A DNA stretch of 32,398 bases from JBMNRY01 sp050944915 (GTDB lineage Bacteria; Bacillota; Limnochordia; JAAZLZ01): positions 1 through 32,398 of the forward strand of contig JBMNRY010000009.1 of NCBI GenBank assembly GCA_050944915.1, in the 5' to 3' direction. Positions 22,744 to 31,313 of the stretch are shown here, one piece after another. Both the position numbers and the translations under genes were made by a program. The notes below the pieces were generated by a model. It did not search any database. It saw nothing but the letters and a program-made list of their open reading frames with translations, and was not told the origin of the DNA. Positions within the stretch are counted from its first letter, which is position 1; each line of letters begins with the position of its first letter.

Positions 22744-24971
22744 TATTCTTTCCGCTGGATGGCCAGTAGAGAAATATCATCGGTAAAACTATCCCTTCCC
22801 CCATGGATCTTTAACTCCTTTACAACCTTTTGCAGACAACTTTGGGGATCCCCCCCGCCCTCCATGGCCCTTAAGATGCCTTCGGGGCCGAACATCTTCC
22901 CTCCTTGGTCCCTTTGTTCTACCACACCATCGGTATAAAACAACAGGGTTTCCCCCGGCTCGATAGTGGCCTGGTGGACTTTGTAGTCCACATCGACGGC
23001 GAAATGGGAAATGAGGGGTCCCGGCTCTAGGGGGTAGGCTCCCTTGTGGGAGGAGAGGGGCGGATGGATCATGCCCGCAGAGGTGTATTGGATTTGGTAA
23101 CCCTGCAGGAGGAGAAGCTGGATGGTGATGAAGTAGTCCCCGGGGAAACCGGCTCCCGCGAAAACCTGCTGAAGATGGGTCAAAATCGACGGCAGATGGA
23201 AACTACCTACCTGGTCGATGTAGTTGCGGATAGTCTGACGGACGAAGACGGAACAAAGGGCCCCATCGAGGCCGTGGCCGGAAATATCTAGCAGATAGAT
23301 GAGGTGTTCCGAGCCTAGGCTGCGCACATCGTAATAATCGCCGCCCAATTGGGCCGTCGGCTGATAATAAGCGGCGATGGATAGACCGGGGATTTTGGGG
23401 AAACTGCGGGGCAAGAAGGTATTGTGGATCCGCCGTGCCCGATTCAGATCGGCTTGGAGAACTGCTTCCAATCGTTTGCGATCGGTGATCTCCGTGGCGA
23501 TACAGATTAACTGCTGGGCACCACCTTCGGTGAGGGGGATTTTCGTAACATCTAACCAGCGGGTACCCCCATGGCCGTCGGGGGTGGCGTATTCTCCCCG
23601 CCAGCGCTGCCCCGTGGCCAGGAGGGACTGGTTATGGTTTCTAACCTGGACCCTTTCCCGGGGGGGATAGATTTGGTCCACGGAGATGTCGGTCACTTGC
23701 TGGGTCGCCAATCCATGGAATTGGGCGAAGGCTCGATTACCGAATTGGATGTGATCGGGTCGGTCTAAGGACCAAATCTGCACCGGCACCGTGGCCAGGA
23801 TCAAATCCTGTTGGGCCGTTAAGCGCCGCAGTTGCCCTTCGCTGATCTCCCGCTCTACTTCAACACAAAAAGCTCGGGCAAAAGTATTTAACACAGCCCG
23901 CTCCTGGCGGTTAAGGGCTTTCCCCTTTTTGTACAGCAGTGAAAAGCTACCCCGGAGCTGGCCGTGGACGTGGATCGGGTAACCAATATAAGTGTCGATA
24001 TCCAGCTCTCTTAAAGCCGGGTGGAGGGTATGGGCGGCAGCTCCCAGATCGGTAAGGATCATCGGCTCCCAAGGGGTCCCGTAGTGATCGAGCGGATCGG
24101 TCCAGGGGAATCCTTCGAAGAAGCCGGTCGTGGCCTTCCAGGCCCGCTGGGAGCGGGATTGGTCCTCTTCAATGATATTATACAACCCATAGTCGGCTCC
24201 CAAAAGTCGGCCTGCCGTTTCTAAGATCTTTTCCATGTTCGCTCGGTGATCAGGCCCAAAGGAAAGAAAGCAGTCATTGACTGCCTGGACATGGCTTTCC
24301 ACCCGTCGCAAATGGCCCGCTAAAAGGGAATGGGGCTCCCGTAAGCCGTATTCGACGATTCCCTTGTAGATGAAATAAAGGGAGGCCAACTGGAAAAGGT
24401 GACCCAAAAGGTTAAAGAATCCGTAAACATCGGTGTATAAAGTAAAGGCTAGCTCGGCGCCGATGGTCATAGCCATACTCAAGGAAAGTAAGCGACGGAA
24501 ACGGGGCGAGACATTTCCTCCCTGTTTCCGTAAATTGTAGATGGAAATCCCAAGGATCAAGATGATGAGATACTCACTATAGATCTTAAAGGGCGTTAAG
24601 CCCACTCCCGGTAAGAAGCAGTCGGGAAACAGGGGATAGACCAGGATGGTGGCTACCACTCCGGCGGTTAGGAAGGACCAAAGGAGCCCAAATAAGAGTA
24701 GGATTTTGTCGGTTACCTGCCATCGAATAGCGAAGGGGGTAAGGGCTAATATCATCCCTTCCAGATACCGGGTCGCGATCCAAAACTGGGTGGGGACATT
24801 GGCGGTGAGCCCGGGGAAAATCCCCATCCCCTGGTAGGTCATCAGATGAAAGGTAGTGAGAATACCCACAAAAAATAGCCGACTCCTAAGAATTGGAGGT
24901 AGGAATTCCGGACCACTTGTCTGGTTTGCCAAGCGATGATGAAGATCCCGAAGGCCACTAAAACGGCCCAT
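22743..24971 (-). CDS. PP2C (SpoIIE-type) phosphatase with GAF and PAS domains; membrane domain frameshifted
   Basis: The open frame gives 742 residues, but its first 33 or so are an out-of-frame reading of the MASE3 domain. True homology begins at FFVGILTTFHLMTYQGMGIF, and the correct N-terminus lies in another frame (24842-25063). Joined by a -1 shift near 24872 the protein has 773 residues: a MASE3 membrane sensor (about 1-255, several hydrophobic helices), a GAF domain (275-430), a PAS domain (430-555) and a PP2C SpoIIE-type phosphatase (570-770). The phosphatase metal motifs are intact: GGDYYDV, LDISGHGLDGA, YTDGVVEQRD and FTDDISLLA. Such enzymes dephosphorylate STAS anti-anti-sigma proteins. 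A STAS gene lies in the divergent operon. Whether the shift is real, programmed or a sequencing error is open. Confidence 0.8.
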   Translation of the reverse strand: MGRFSGLRDLHHRLANQTSGPEFLPPILRSRLFFVGILTTFHLMTYQGMGIFPGLTANVPTQFWIATRYLEGMILALTPFAIRWQVTDKILLLFGLLWSFLTAGVVATILVYPLFPDCFLPGVGLTPFKIYSEYLIILILGISIYNLRKQGGNVSPRFRRLLSLSMAMTIGAELAFTLYTDVYGFFNLLGHLFQLASLYFIYKGIVEYGLREPHSLLAGHLRRVESHVQAVNDCFLSFGPDHRANMEKILETAGRLLGADYGLYNIIEEDQSRSQRAWKATTGFFEGFPWTDPLDHYGTPWEPMILTDLGAAAHTLHPALRELDIDTYIGYPIHVHGQLRGSFSLLYKKGKALNRQERAVLNTFARAFCVEVEREISEGQLRRLTAQQDLILATVPVQIWSLDRPDHIQFGNRAFAQFHGLATQQVTDISVDQIYPPRERVQVRNHNQSLLATGQRWRGEYATPDGHGGTRWLDVTKIPLTEGGAQQLICIATEITDRKRLEAVLQADLNRARRIHNTFLPRSFPKIPGLSIAAYYQPTAQLGGDYYDVRSLGSEHLIYLLDISGHGLDGALCSVFVRQTIRNYIDQVGSFHLPSILTHLQQVFAGAGFPGDYFITIQLLLLQGYQIQYTSAGMIHPPLSSHKGAYPLEPGPLISHFAVDVDYKVHQATIEPGETLLFYTDGVVEQRDQGGKMFGPEGILRAMEGGGDPQSCLQKVVKELKIHGGRDSFTDDISLLAIQRKE

Positions 24972-25063
24972 CCTTCCGCTAGGGTATGAAACAGAAGATA
25001 GTTTGTCTGGGCAGTGATAAAAGAGATGATGAGTATTACTACGGTGCCGAGAAACGTGACCAA
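24842..25063 (-). pseudogene. N-terminal MASE3 fragment of the phosphatase gene, cut off by a frameshift
   Basis: A 73-codon frame starting at TTG 25063, with AAGGAGG 12 bases upstream. It encodes NYLLFHTLAEGWAVLVAFGIFI and NSYLQFLGVGYF, the standard first helices of MASE3, then runs out of homology (LWVFSLPFI) and stops. The expected continuation, F-V-G-I-L-T-T-F-H-L, is in the -1 frame. One extra T in the run of six T would join the two parts. It is the true start of the phosphatase gene. Confidence 0.75.
24869..24875 (-). other. Frameshift point: T TTT TTG heptamer
   Basis: On the minus strand the zero-frame codons are TAT TTT TTG, so the sequence fits the X XXY YYZ slippery pattern (T TTT TTG). 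A -1 slip gives TAT TTT TTT GTG, restoring the MASE3 reading Y-F-F-V-G. A 5-bp hairpin (GTGGG/CTCAC, TATT loop) begins immediately downstream, closer than the usual stimulator spacing. Confidence 0.5.
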
Positions 25064-25176
25064 GTTAGCGGTGAACCTCCTTGTATTGCCTTTTTAAGGA
25101 TAATTTAGTTTTTCCGATCTACCTTCCTGCCCCGGCAAGAATTTTTAATAATGAAAACTATTCTTAGCAAGAAAGA

Positions 25177-25205
25177 TTGACAGAAACCGTTAAATTGCCT
25201 AAAAT
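25177..25205 (+). promoter_or_regulatory. Sigma-A promoter of the chemosensory operon
   Basis: TTGACA (25177-25182, perfect -35) and TAAAAT (25200-25205, five of six -10) are separated by exactly 17 bases. Transcription should begin near 25212, about 50 bases before the first start codon. It lies in the 201-base divergent gap. No comparably good promoter is seen for the minus-strand phosphatase gene. Confidence 0.8.
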
Positions 25206-25264
25206 GTGGATAATTAATGAAAGATGGGGGAGCGTGTCGAGATATACTTTAAGGATGGGATTCG

Positions 25265-27007
25265 ATGACCAAGATCCAAACCTCGTTAGACCTATATCAA
25301 AGGGATTTGGCAGATTTGTTACAAGGTTTAGAAAACCTCTATGCCCCTTTTTACCAAGTACTACCTGCCTTGGAGCAGGATGTTTTTTTAACAAAGGAAG
25401 AAACCAGGCTGCTCATGGAACGCTTTTTCCGGGCTCAGCCTGGTGCCCAATTGCCCATTAAGGCCATCCTTAGGGATATCCATCACCGCATTCAGGCTTC
25501 CTTTAACCTACTCATTACCCAACAAGAGTTGGCCGCCCTGTTTACCGAGACTCTGCGGGGAGATGAAGGGGAGGAATTCAGCGCCGTTTTGCGTTTAACG
25601 GGCCGGATCAGTCTTCTGTTAGACGATATCCGGGATATGTCCCTGAATTCCATCATCTTCGCCGCCCGCTTAACCCAAGGGGAGGCCTTCAGCGTCATCT
25701 CCCAACAATTGCGGGAGACTTCCGCCCAGATGCAGGGACACTACCACCGCTTTGCCGCCGATTTCGCCGCTTTGCGGGATTGGTATAGAGATTTCACCAG
25801 TGCCCTTAGCACCGGTTTGGATGATTACCGGGCTACAGGTCAGCGATTGGAAGAACAAATCGGCCGCCATTTCGTAGACCTCATGGATTCCCTGGAGCAG
25901 ATCGCTTTGATCATGGAAGATCTCATCGGCCATGGTGAAGAGGCCTTGGGACCTGTAGCCAGCATCATGGGGTTAATCCAAGTCCACGACATTATCCGGC
26001 AGCAGACGGAAAACCTGGCCCGGATCTTAAGGGATATCCAAGGTGTCGGCCAGGAATTGTCCCCCGAGGCTCTCCATGTTTTCCAAGTGCAAGCTTTGCG
26101 CCTCGCTGTTCCCTTGGCGGAGAATATCGTGGCTGGCATTGAAGCTTCCCTGGAAGAATTGGCCGCCACCAGCGGTCGATTGACGAAAAACCTGGAGGAA
26201 GTCCAAGCTGATATGGAATTAATCAGCGATGTTTTTGTCGGCGACCAGGGGGCCATCGGGATCGGTTTCGGTCTCATCGCCCAGGCCGTCTCCTTCATCG
26301 AGGGGCTTATCGCCCAGATCGGGGAGAAGAACGGCCAACTGGAGGAGGGCAAAGAAACCTTGAATCGGATGTTGGCCTCGGCTGCCGGCTATTTTGCCTC
26401 CATCTCCCGGGGTGGCCGCTCCATTTCTCGGTTGGCCCTCATGGCTAAAATGGAGTTGGGCCGGCTCGGTACCGATGATGCTGCCGCCTTTAGCAAAGAC
26501 ATCGATGCTATGGTGGTTGCCGTCAGGGATGGGGTAGAGGAGAATGCCCGGGCCTTTCGGCAGATGGAAGGGCAGGTTGAAGGAGTCATCACTACCGCGG
26601 CCAAGGTCCTCAAAGAAAACCAAAGGGATTTACAATTGGTTGCCTCGGGCATCGAAGAAGCCCAGGAGGAATTGGCCATCGCCCGCAACTTAGCAGAAGA
26701 ATCCATTTGCGCTCTGGTCAAAGGCTTTGCCGAGTTAGGCCCTTCGGTAAGAAAGGTGGAGGATAACTTGGCCAGGGGTTGGCAATTAACGGAGCAGGCC
26801 AGAACCGTCGCCACTGGTCTGCGGGAGCTCCTGGAGGAACTATTGGCCCTCGGCCCTGTAGCCGTCGATATGGAAGTGGAAGATCCCCGGTTGCTCCAGT
26901 TGATGGATAATTTCACCAGTTATGTGGAGCGGCAGATCGCCCAGGATGTCTTCGCCCCCGGGGCTTTTGAAGTGGGTAGTGCCGGAGGGGAATTGGAATT
27001 GTTCTAG
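25265..27007 (+). CDS. Membrane-free chemoreceptor-like coiled-coil protein
   Basis: A 580-residue, almost fully helical protein; AAGGATGGG precedes ATG 25265. No signal peptide or membrane segment is seen. Residues about 114-160 (DDIRDMSLNSIIFAARLTQGEAFSVISQQLRETS) look like the hairpin tip of a chemoreceptor signalling domain, but lack the canonical QTNLLALNAAIEAARAGE core. A second, weaker tip-like stretch is at about 377-425 (SISRLALMAKMELGRLG). Long heptad-rich helices surround both. The operon position before STAS-CheY-CheA suggests a cytoplasmic array component or adaptor that could bind CheA/CheW. I do not recognise a named family with certainty. Confidence 0.65.
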   Translation: MTKIQTSLDLYQRDLADLLQGLENLYAPFYQVLPALEQDVFLTKEETRLLMERFFRAQPGAQLPIKAILRDIHHRIQASFNLLITQQELAALFTETLRGDEGEEFSAVLRLTGRISLLLDDIRDMSLNSIIFAARLTQGEAFSVISQQLRETSAQMQGHYHRFAADFAALRDWYRDFTSALSTGLDDYRATGQRLEEQIGRHFVDLMDSLEQIALIMEDLIGHGEEALGPVASIMGLIQVHDIIRQQTENLARILRDIQGVGQELSPEALHVFQVQALRLAVPLAENIVAGIEASLEELAATSGRLTKNLEEVQADMELISDVFVGDQGAIGIGFGLIAQAVSFIEGLIAQIGEKNGQLEEGKETLNRMLASAAGYFASISRGGRSISRLALMAKMELGRLGTDDAAAFSKDIDAMVVAVRDGVEENARAFRQMEGQVEGVITTAAKVLKENQRDLQLVASGIEEAQEELAIARNLAEESICALVKGFAELGPSVRKVEDNLARGWQLTEQARTVATGLRELLEELLALGPVAVDMEVEDPRLLQLMDNFTSYVERQIAQDVFAPGAFEVGSAGGELELF

Positions 27008-27018
27008 GAGGGATCCAG

Positions 27019-27300
27019 ATGGCCGTCTATAAGCTGCCGGCGGATTTCACGATCTATAACGTGGAAGAAGTTTGGCGGGATTTAAAAGCCGTCGCCGACG
27101 GGGAGCTAACCATCGATGCTTCCGAGGTCCGGGATCTCGATGGAGCCGCCGTCCAATTGTTGGTCAGTACATATAAAACCGTTCCCCACCTACGATTAAC
27201 CAACCCCAGTGAGGAATTTCGATTGCTGGTTTCTTTAGCCGGTTGGAATCTAGAAGCAGTTGGAGTTGATGCCAATGAAGACAGTGATGATCGTCGATGA
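27019..27300 (+). CDS. STAS domain protein
   Basis: A 93-residue single STAS domain with TAGGAGGGATCC before ATG 27019. The conserved loop reads DLDGAAVQLLVS (39-50), followed by LRLTNPSEEFRLLVSLAGW, the usual STAS C-terminal pattern. At the position of the phosphorylatable serine in SpoIIAA/RsbV (D-S-S-G) the alignment puts A43, so it may not be phosphorylated in the classical way. STAS proteins in chemosensory operons are known but their role is unclear. Its end overlaps cheY by 26 bases, so the two should be translated together. Confidence 0.85.
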   Translation: MAVYKLPADFTIYNVEEVWRDLKAVADGELTIDASEVRDLDGAAVQLLVSTYKTVPHLRLTNPSEEFRLLVSLAGWNLEAVGVDANEDSDDRR

Positions 27301-27655
27301 TTCCCGCACCGTTCGGGAATCGGTGAAGTACACCCTGGCTAAGGCCGGCTTGGAAGTCATGGCCGCCGAGGATGGCCAGGCGGCCCTCCAGTTGATCAAG
27401 GAACATGCCCTAGGCGGGGGCCGGCTGGCGATGATTATCACCGATGTGAACATGCCCAATATGGATGGTATCACCTTTATCCGTCGGGCTAAGGAACTTC
27501 CCGGGGTCAAGTTCGTTCCCATCCTGGTCTTGACCACCGAATCTCAGCCGGAGATGAAACAGCAGGGGAAGGCCGCCGGAGCCGCCGGTTGGTTGGTTAA
27601 ACCCTTCCATCCCGACCAATTGGTCCAAGTGGTGAAAAAGTTTGTCCGCATGTAG
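27275..27655 (+). CDS. cheY: CheY-type response regulator
   Basis: A single receiver domain of 126 residues. ATG 27275 is preferred for its distance from the GGAG at 27262 and because the product begins MKTVMIVDDS; earlier in-frame TTG/ATG codons (27260, 27269) are possible. The phosphorylation site is intact: D8 and D9, the phospho-acceptor D57 (IITDVNMPNMDG), T87 (VLTTES) and K109 (WLVKPF). No output domain follows, so it should act by protein contact, on a motor or another target. It lies directly before cheA, the presumed kinase. Confidence 0.9.
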   Translation: MKTVMIVDDSRTVRESVKYTLAKAGLEVMAAEDGQAALQLIKEHALGGGRLAMIITDVNMPNMDGITFIRRAKELPGVKFVPILVLTTESQPEMKQQGKAAGAAGWLVKPFHPDQLVQVVKKFVRM

Positions 27656-27667
27656 GAGGCTGGCTCG

Positions 27668-29578
27668 ATGAACAGGGAACTGTTGGCGACCTATCTGGAA
27701 GAGGCCAATGAAGGTTTTCCCATCCTGGAAAACCAGCTCCTCGCTTTGGAGAGGGCTCCCCAGGACGAGGAGTTGATTAACGGCATTTTCCGCTTAGTCC
27801 ATAGTCTAAAAGGCAGTGCCGGCCTCATCGGTCTGTCCAATCTGGCGGAATTTCTCCACCATATGGAAGAGTTGTTGGCTAAAATTCGGACCCGGCAGGT
27901 GGCCGTAGAACCTGAGATCATCGATACCCTCTTAACGGGCCTCGATCTGGCCAAGGGTCTCTTAGTGGCCATTGAGGCCGGGGAGGATCCTCCCTTAACA
28001 GGAGCCCACCGGGATGTGATGGCCCGCTTGGAAAGCTTCCAAGGGGGAGGGGGATCCATGGTCCAGCAGACTAAGGATTATCGGGTGGACATCACCTTTG
28101 ACCGGGGGATCTTCGCCTCGGGCACCGATCCTTTGATGTTGATTAAGGAAGTGGCCGAATTGGGCCAGCCCTTAGGGGTGGAATTGCTGACCCATGGGGT
28201 ACCGACCCTCGATGAGTTAGATCCCCACCAATGCTATTTAGCCTGGACCCTGCTGTTGCGGACATCGGTCGATGAGGAGCAGATCCGGGATGTCTTCATT
28301 TTTGTCGAAGAAGAAACCCAAGTCCAGATTCAATCCCTGGTCGAGGAAGTGGTGGCCCAACAAGATGATGTGGCCGCTTCTTTGAAAACCATGGGGGAGA
28401 CCATCAGGGTCCAGACCCGGAAGTTAGACGGACTGATGAATCAATTGGGCCAGCTGGTCATCAGCCAATCCCGCTTGCGGGATATCCTGTCCAAGAAACC
28501 CCTGGATCGGGGCGCCTTGGAAGGGGCACTAGAGGAAATGGAAAAGGCCATCAGGGAACTGCAGGATGGGGTGTTAAGTACCCGCATGGTTCCCTTGGAG
28601 ACCATCTTTAACCGCTTCCCCCGGATCGTGCGGGAATTGGCCGCCGAAAAGGGCAAAGAAGTAGATTTTCAGCTCCTAGGCAGTGATACCGAATTGGATA
28701 AGACGGTGGTCGAGAAGTTAAGCGACCCCGTTAAACATATGCTGCGCAATGCCATCGACCATGGGCTAGAAACCCCCGAGGAGCGCCGGGCCCAAGGCAA
28801 ACCTCCCCAGGGTCAGATCACCCTCCAAGCTTACCAGCGGGAAGGCGGTATCATCCTGGAGGTCATCGATGATGGCCGGGGGATCGATCCCCAAAAGATC
28901 CGAACCAAGGCCCTGGACTTGGGCCTCCTCGATCCCCATGCCGAATTGACCGACGAGGAAATCTTAAACCTCCTCTTTTTGCCCGGCTTTTCGACCGCCG
29001 AAAGGATCACCGAGATCTCGGGGCGGGGAGTGGGGATGGATGTGGTTAAGGAGAATATCAACAAACTGCGGGGCACCATCGGCATCGAAAGCAAACCGGG
29101 AGAAGGCACCATCGTCCGCATTCGCTTGCCCCTAACCATGGCCATCTTAGATGGGATGGTTGTTCAATTGGGGGAAGAAAAGATGGTCATCCCCTTGAGC
29201 GCCATCGTCGAATTCATCCAACCGACGGAAGAGAACTTGAAGCGGGCCGGCGATAATCTAACCCTCTTACGTCTGCGGGGGGATTATGTGCCGGTAGCGC
29301 CCCTGGGGAAACTATTTAGCATTCCCACCAATGCCCAAAGATGTGAAGAGGGGATCCTTATCCTTATCAAAGATGGTAGCCGGCGGTTATGCCTGCTGGT
29401 GGACGGCATTATCGGCGAGCAACAGGTAGTGATCAAAAGCCTGCAGGATAATTACCGACAGGTGGAGGGCTTGGCCGGGGCGACCATCCTCGGCGATGGC
29501 TCCGTGGCCATGATTATCGATGCTGCTTCCCTAATTGAGCTAGCCACCCTGGGAAAGGATGATCGAGTTGCGCTGTAG
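27668..29578 (+). CDS. cheA: Chemotaxis histidine kinase CheA
   Basis: A 636-residue CheA with TAGGAGGCTGGCTCG before the ATG. Domains in order: P1 Hpt at 1-110 with phospho-H45 in VHSLKGSAG; a P2-like or linker region (about 138-235); P3 dimerisation (about 245-310); P4 ATPase with N-box HMLRNAIDHGLE (355-367), DDGRGID (400-406) and SGRGVGMDVV (about 450); and P5 CheW-like from about 490. All catalytic motifs are intact. It autophosphorylates on H45 and passes phosphate to CheY (and to CheB, if present beyond the window). It overlaps the next gene by 20 bases. Confidence 0.96.
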   Translation: MNRELLATYLEEANEGFPILENQLLALERAPQDEELINGIFRLVHSLKGSAGLIGLSNLAEFLHHMEELLAKIRTRQVAVEPEIIDTLLTGLDLAKGLLVAIEAGEDPPLTGAHRDVMARLESFQGGGGSMVQQTKDYRVDITFDRGIFASGTDPLMLIKEVAELGQPLGVELLTHGVPTLDELDPHQCYLAWTLLLRTSVDEEQIRDVFIFVEEETQVQIQSLVEEVVAQQDDVAASLKTMGETIRVQTRKLDGLMNQLGQLVISQSRLRDILSKKPLDRGALEGALEEMEKAIRELQDGVLSTRMVPLETIFNRFPRIVRELAAEKGKEVDFQLLGSDTELDKTVVEKLSDPVKHMLRNAIDHGLETPEERRAQGKPPQGQITLQAYQREGGIILEVIDDGRGIDPQKIRTKALDLGLLDPHAELTDEEILNLLFLPGFSTAERITEISGRGVGMDVVKENINKLRGTIGIESKPGEGTIVRIRLPLTMAILDGMVVQLGEEKMVIPLSAIVEFIQPTEENLKRAGDNLTLLRLRGDYVPVAPLGKLFSIPTNAQRCEEGILILIKDGSRRLCLLVDGIIGEQQVVIKSLQDNYRQVEGLAGATILGDGSVAMIIDAASLIELATLGKDDRVAL

Positions 29579-31304
29579 ATTTTCCTGGTCCATCCCCTTG
29601 GGCATCCTCCTCTTACTGCTGGGGGTCATCCCTATGGTCGCCTCCACTTGGTTCCTCTACGGTGGGCTCCACCAGGAAGCCCTCCTTAGGGAAGAGGCCG
29701 CCTTGCGCTCCTGGGGGCAGGCCCAAGGGGCCCGGATCAGCGATTACTTAGCCCGGGCGGTGGTTGATGCCCAGACCTTGGCCCAATGGGCTGGCCCCTA
29801 TTTCCGGGATGGACTGCCCCCATTGGAGTCCTATAAAGCTTTAGGTTACCATCCAATACTATTTCTCGATGGCCAAGGCCAGGTGCTGGGAGGCCTTGGC
29901 GCAGAAACCATCGGTTCCCGACCGGTTAGCCGTTCCCCCCTTGGGGCTGGCTATTATCGGGTGGCCCAAGATGGCCGCTCCCTAATAACCGATCTTGGTT
30001 CCTATGGGAGCCTAACGGCAGCCTTTAGTCTAGCCCCCATCATGGACGGGGAGGAGTTCTTAGGGGCGGTGGCCCTAGGCCTGCCCCTCCAGAAGCTAGA
30101 GGGGCTTCTAGAAGGGGGGACCCGATTGCTCACCACTTCCGAGGAAGAGGTGGCAGGGCTAACGGTGTCTATCGATGGTAGTCCCGGCTGGAGTTTAGCC
30201 CTGGAAGTGACAAGACAGGAAGAATCTTTTTGGAAAAGATCAGCCCCCTTCTTGGTGGTCCTGGGGATCTTGCTGCTTCTCCTTAGCTGGGGACTAGGCC
30301 GGTGGTTGGGGGGGCCCATGGAGCAGCTGCTGGAAGTCCTGCAGGGAGCAGCCACGGGTGATCCGAGTCTGTCCATGGCTGTCGGTCGGGGTCCTTGGGC
30401 GGTTGTTGCCGAAGGAGTTAATGGGCTGGTGGCCCAGTTAGCATCCCTCCAAGAAGAAAGGGAGACCCTCCAAAGGCAGATGGACCAAGCCGCGCAGGAA
30501 GTCGCGGCGGGGAACGAAAAGCTAGCCCAACGCAGCCAAGAACAAGGGGTTGCTTTAGATTATATCGGGGAGACCGTCGGGGAGATCTCCCTCCAGGCCC
30601 AAAGGAATACGGTCAGCGCCCAGGAGGCGGAAACCCTAGCGGAAGCTACCCTCCAAGTTGTCGAAGAAGGCCATCAAGTGGTGGGCAGCACCATGGAAGC
30701 CATGGAAGCTATCACCCAATGGAGCCATCGAATCGGCGCCATTATCAGGACGGTGAACGATATCGCCTTTCAGATCAATTTGCTGGCCCTCAACGCCGCG
30801 GTGGAGGCGGCCCGGGCAGGGGAACATGGCCGAGGTTTTGGCGTGGTGGCCGGTGAGGTACGAAGTCTAGCGGAAAGAACCACCGAGGCCGCCCAAGAGA
30901 TCGAAGCTTTGATCGGAGAGAGCGCCCAGCGGGTGGCCAAGGGCAACGCCCTGGTGCAAGAATCGGGGGACAAATTGCAGCAGATCGTGGCCAATACCGA
31001 TCGGATTACCGCCGTCCTCCAGGAGATCGCTAGTTCTTCCCACAGGCAATACCAGTCCATCGAGGATTTGCAAGGGGCTATCGCTCAACTCCAGGAGGCC
31101 ACCAGAGGGAATGCCCAATTGGTAGAAACCATGATCAGCCCTTCCATCGACGGGGAAGGGATGACCTTCAAGGAGGAGCCTGAACCGAGGGAGGAAGGGG
31201 AGAAAGAAGTTCCAAGGGAATTCATTCCCCCCAACCCGGTGGTTCCCCCGGCACCGGATCCGGAAGTCTTCGATGAGCTGTTTGCCGATTTTGAGAAATT
31301 TTAG
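29559..31304 (+). CDS. Methyl-accepting chemotaxis protein
   Basis: A 581-residue transmembrane receptor. The N-terminal membrane helix is at about 10-32, an extracytoplasmic sensor of about 195 residues (Cache-like, with LFLDGQGQVLGG and DGRSLITDLGSYG) follows, and the second helix is at about 227-248, then a HAMP-like linker. The signalling tip is at about 395-445 (IAFQINLLALNAAVEAARAGEHGRGFGVVAGEVRSLAER). The C-terminus ends in acidic ELFADFEKF rather than a NWETF-type CheR tether. ATG 29559 abuts its ribosome site (GGGAAAGG), so TTG 29568 is an alternative. The ligand is unknown. The gene overlaps cheA by 20 bases, so it is dedicated to this CheA. Confidence 0.92.
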   Translation: MIELRCRFSWSIPLGILLLLLGVIPMVASTWFLYGGLHQEALLREEAALRSWGQAQGARISDYLARAVVDAQTLAQWAGPYFRDGLPPLESYKALGYHPILFLDGQGQVLGGLGAETIGSRPVSRSPLGAGYYRVAQDGRSLITDLGSYGSLTAAFSLAPIMDGEEFLGAVALGLPLQKLEGLLEGGTRLLTTSEEEVAGLTVSIDGSPGWSLALEVTRQEESFWKRSAPFLVVLGILLLLLSWGLGRWLGGPMEQLLEVLQGAATGDPSLSMAVGRGPWAVVAEGVNGLVAQLASLQEERETLQRQMDQAAQEVAAGNEKLAQRSQEQGVALDYIGETVGEISLQAQRNTVSAQEAETLAEATLQVVEEGHQVVGSTMEAMEAITQWSHRIGAIIRTVNDIAFQINLLALNAAVEAARAGEHGRGFGVVAGEVRSLAERTTEAAQEIEALIGESAQRVAKGNALVQESGDKLQQIVANTDRITAVLQEIASSSHRQYQSIEDLQGAIAQLQEATRGNAQLVETMISPSIDGEGMTFKEEPEPREEGEKEVPREFIPPNPVVPPAPDPEVFDELFADFEKF

Positions 31305-31313
31305 GGGGGTGAA

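Noticed and set aside
25142..25170. Minus-strand promoter TTGCTA-17-TAAAAA for the phosphatase gene
   Set aside because: Each box matches only four of six positions, in an AT-rich stretch where this is expected by chance.
25177..25461. 94-codon plus-strand open frame across the chemosensory promoter
   Set aside because: Its start codon lies within the -35 element, and it overlaps the receptor-like gene in another frame.
25840..26352. 170-codon minus-strand open frame inside the receptor-like gene
   Set aside because: Ser/Trp-rich shadow translation without homology features; codon pattern belongs to the plus-strand gene.
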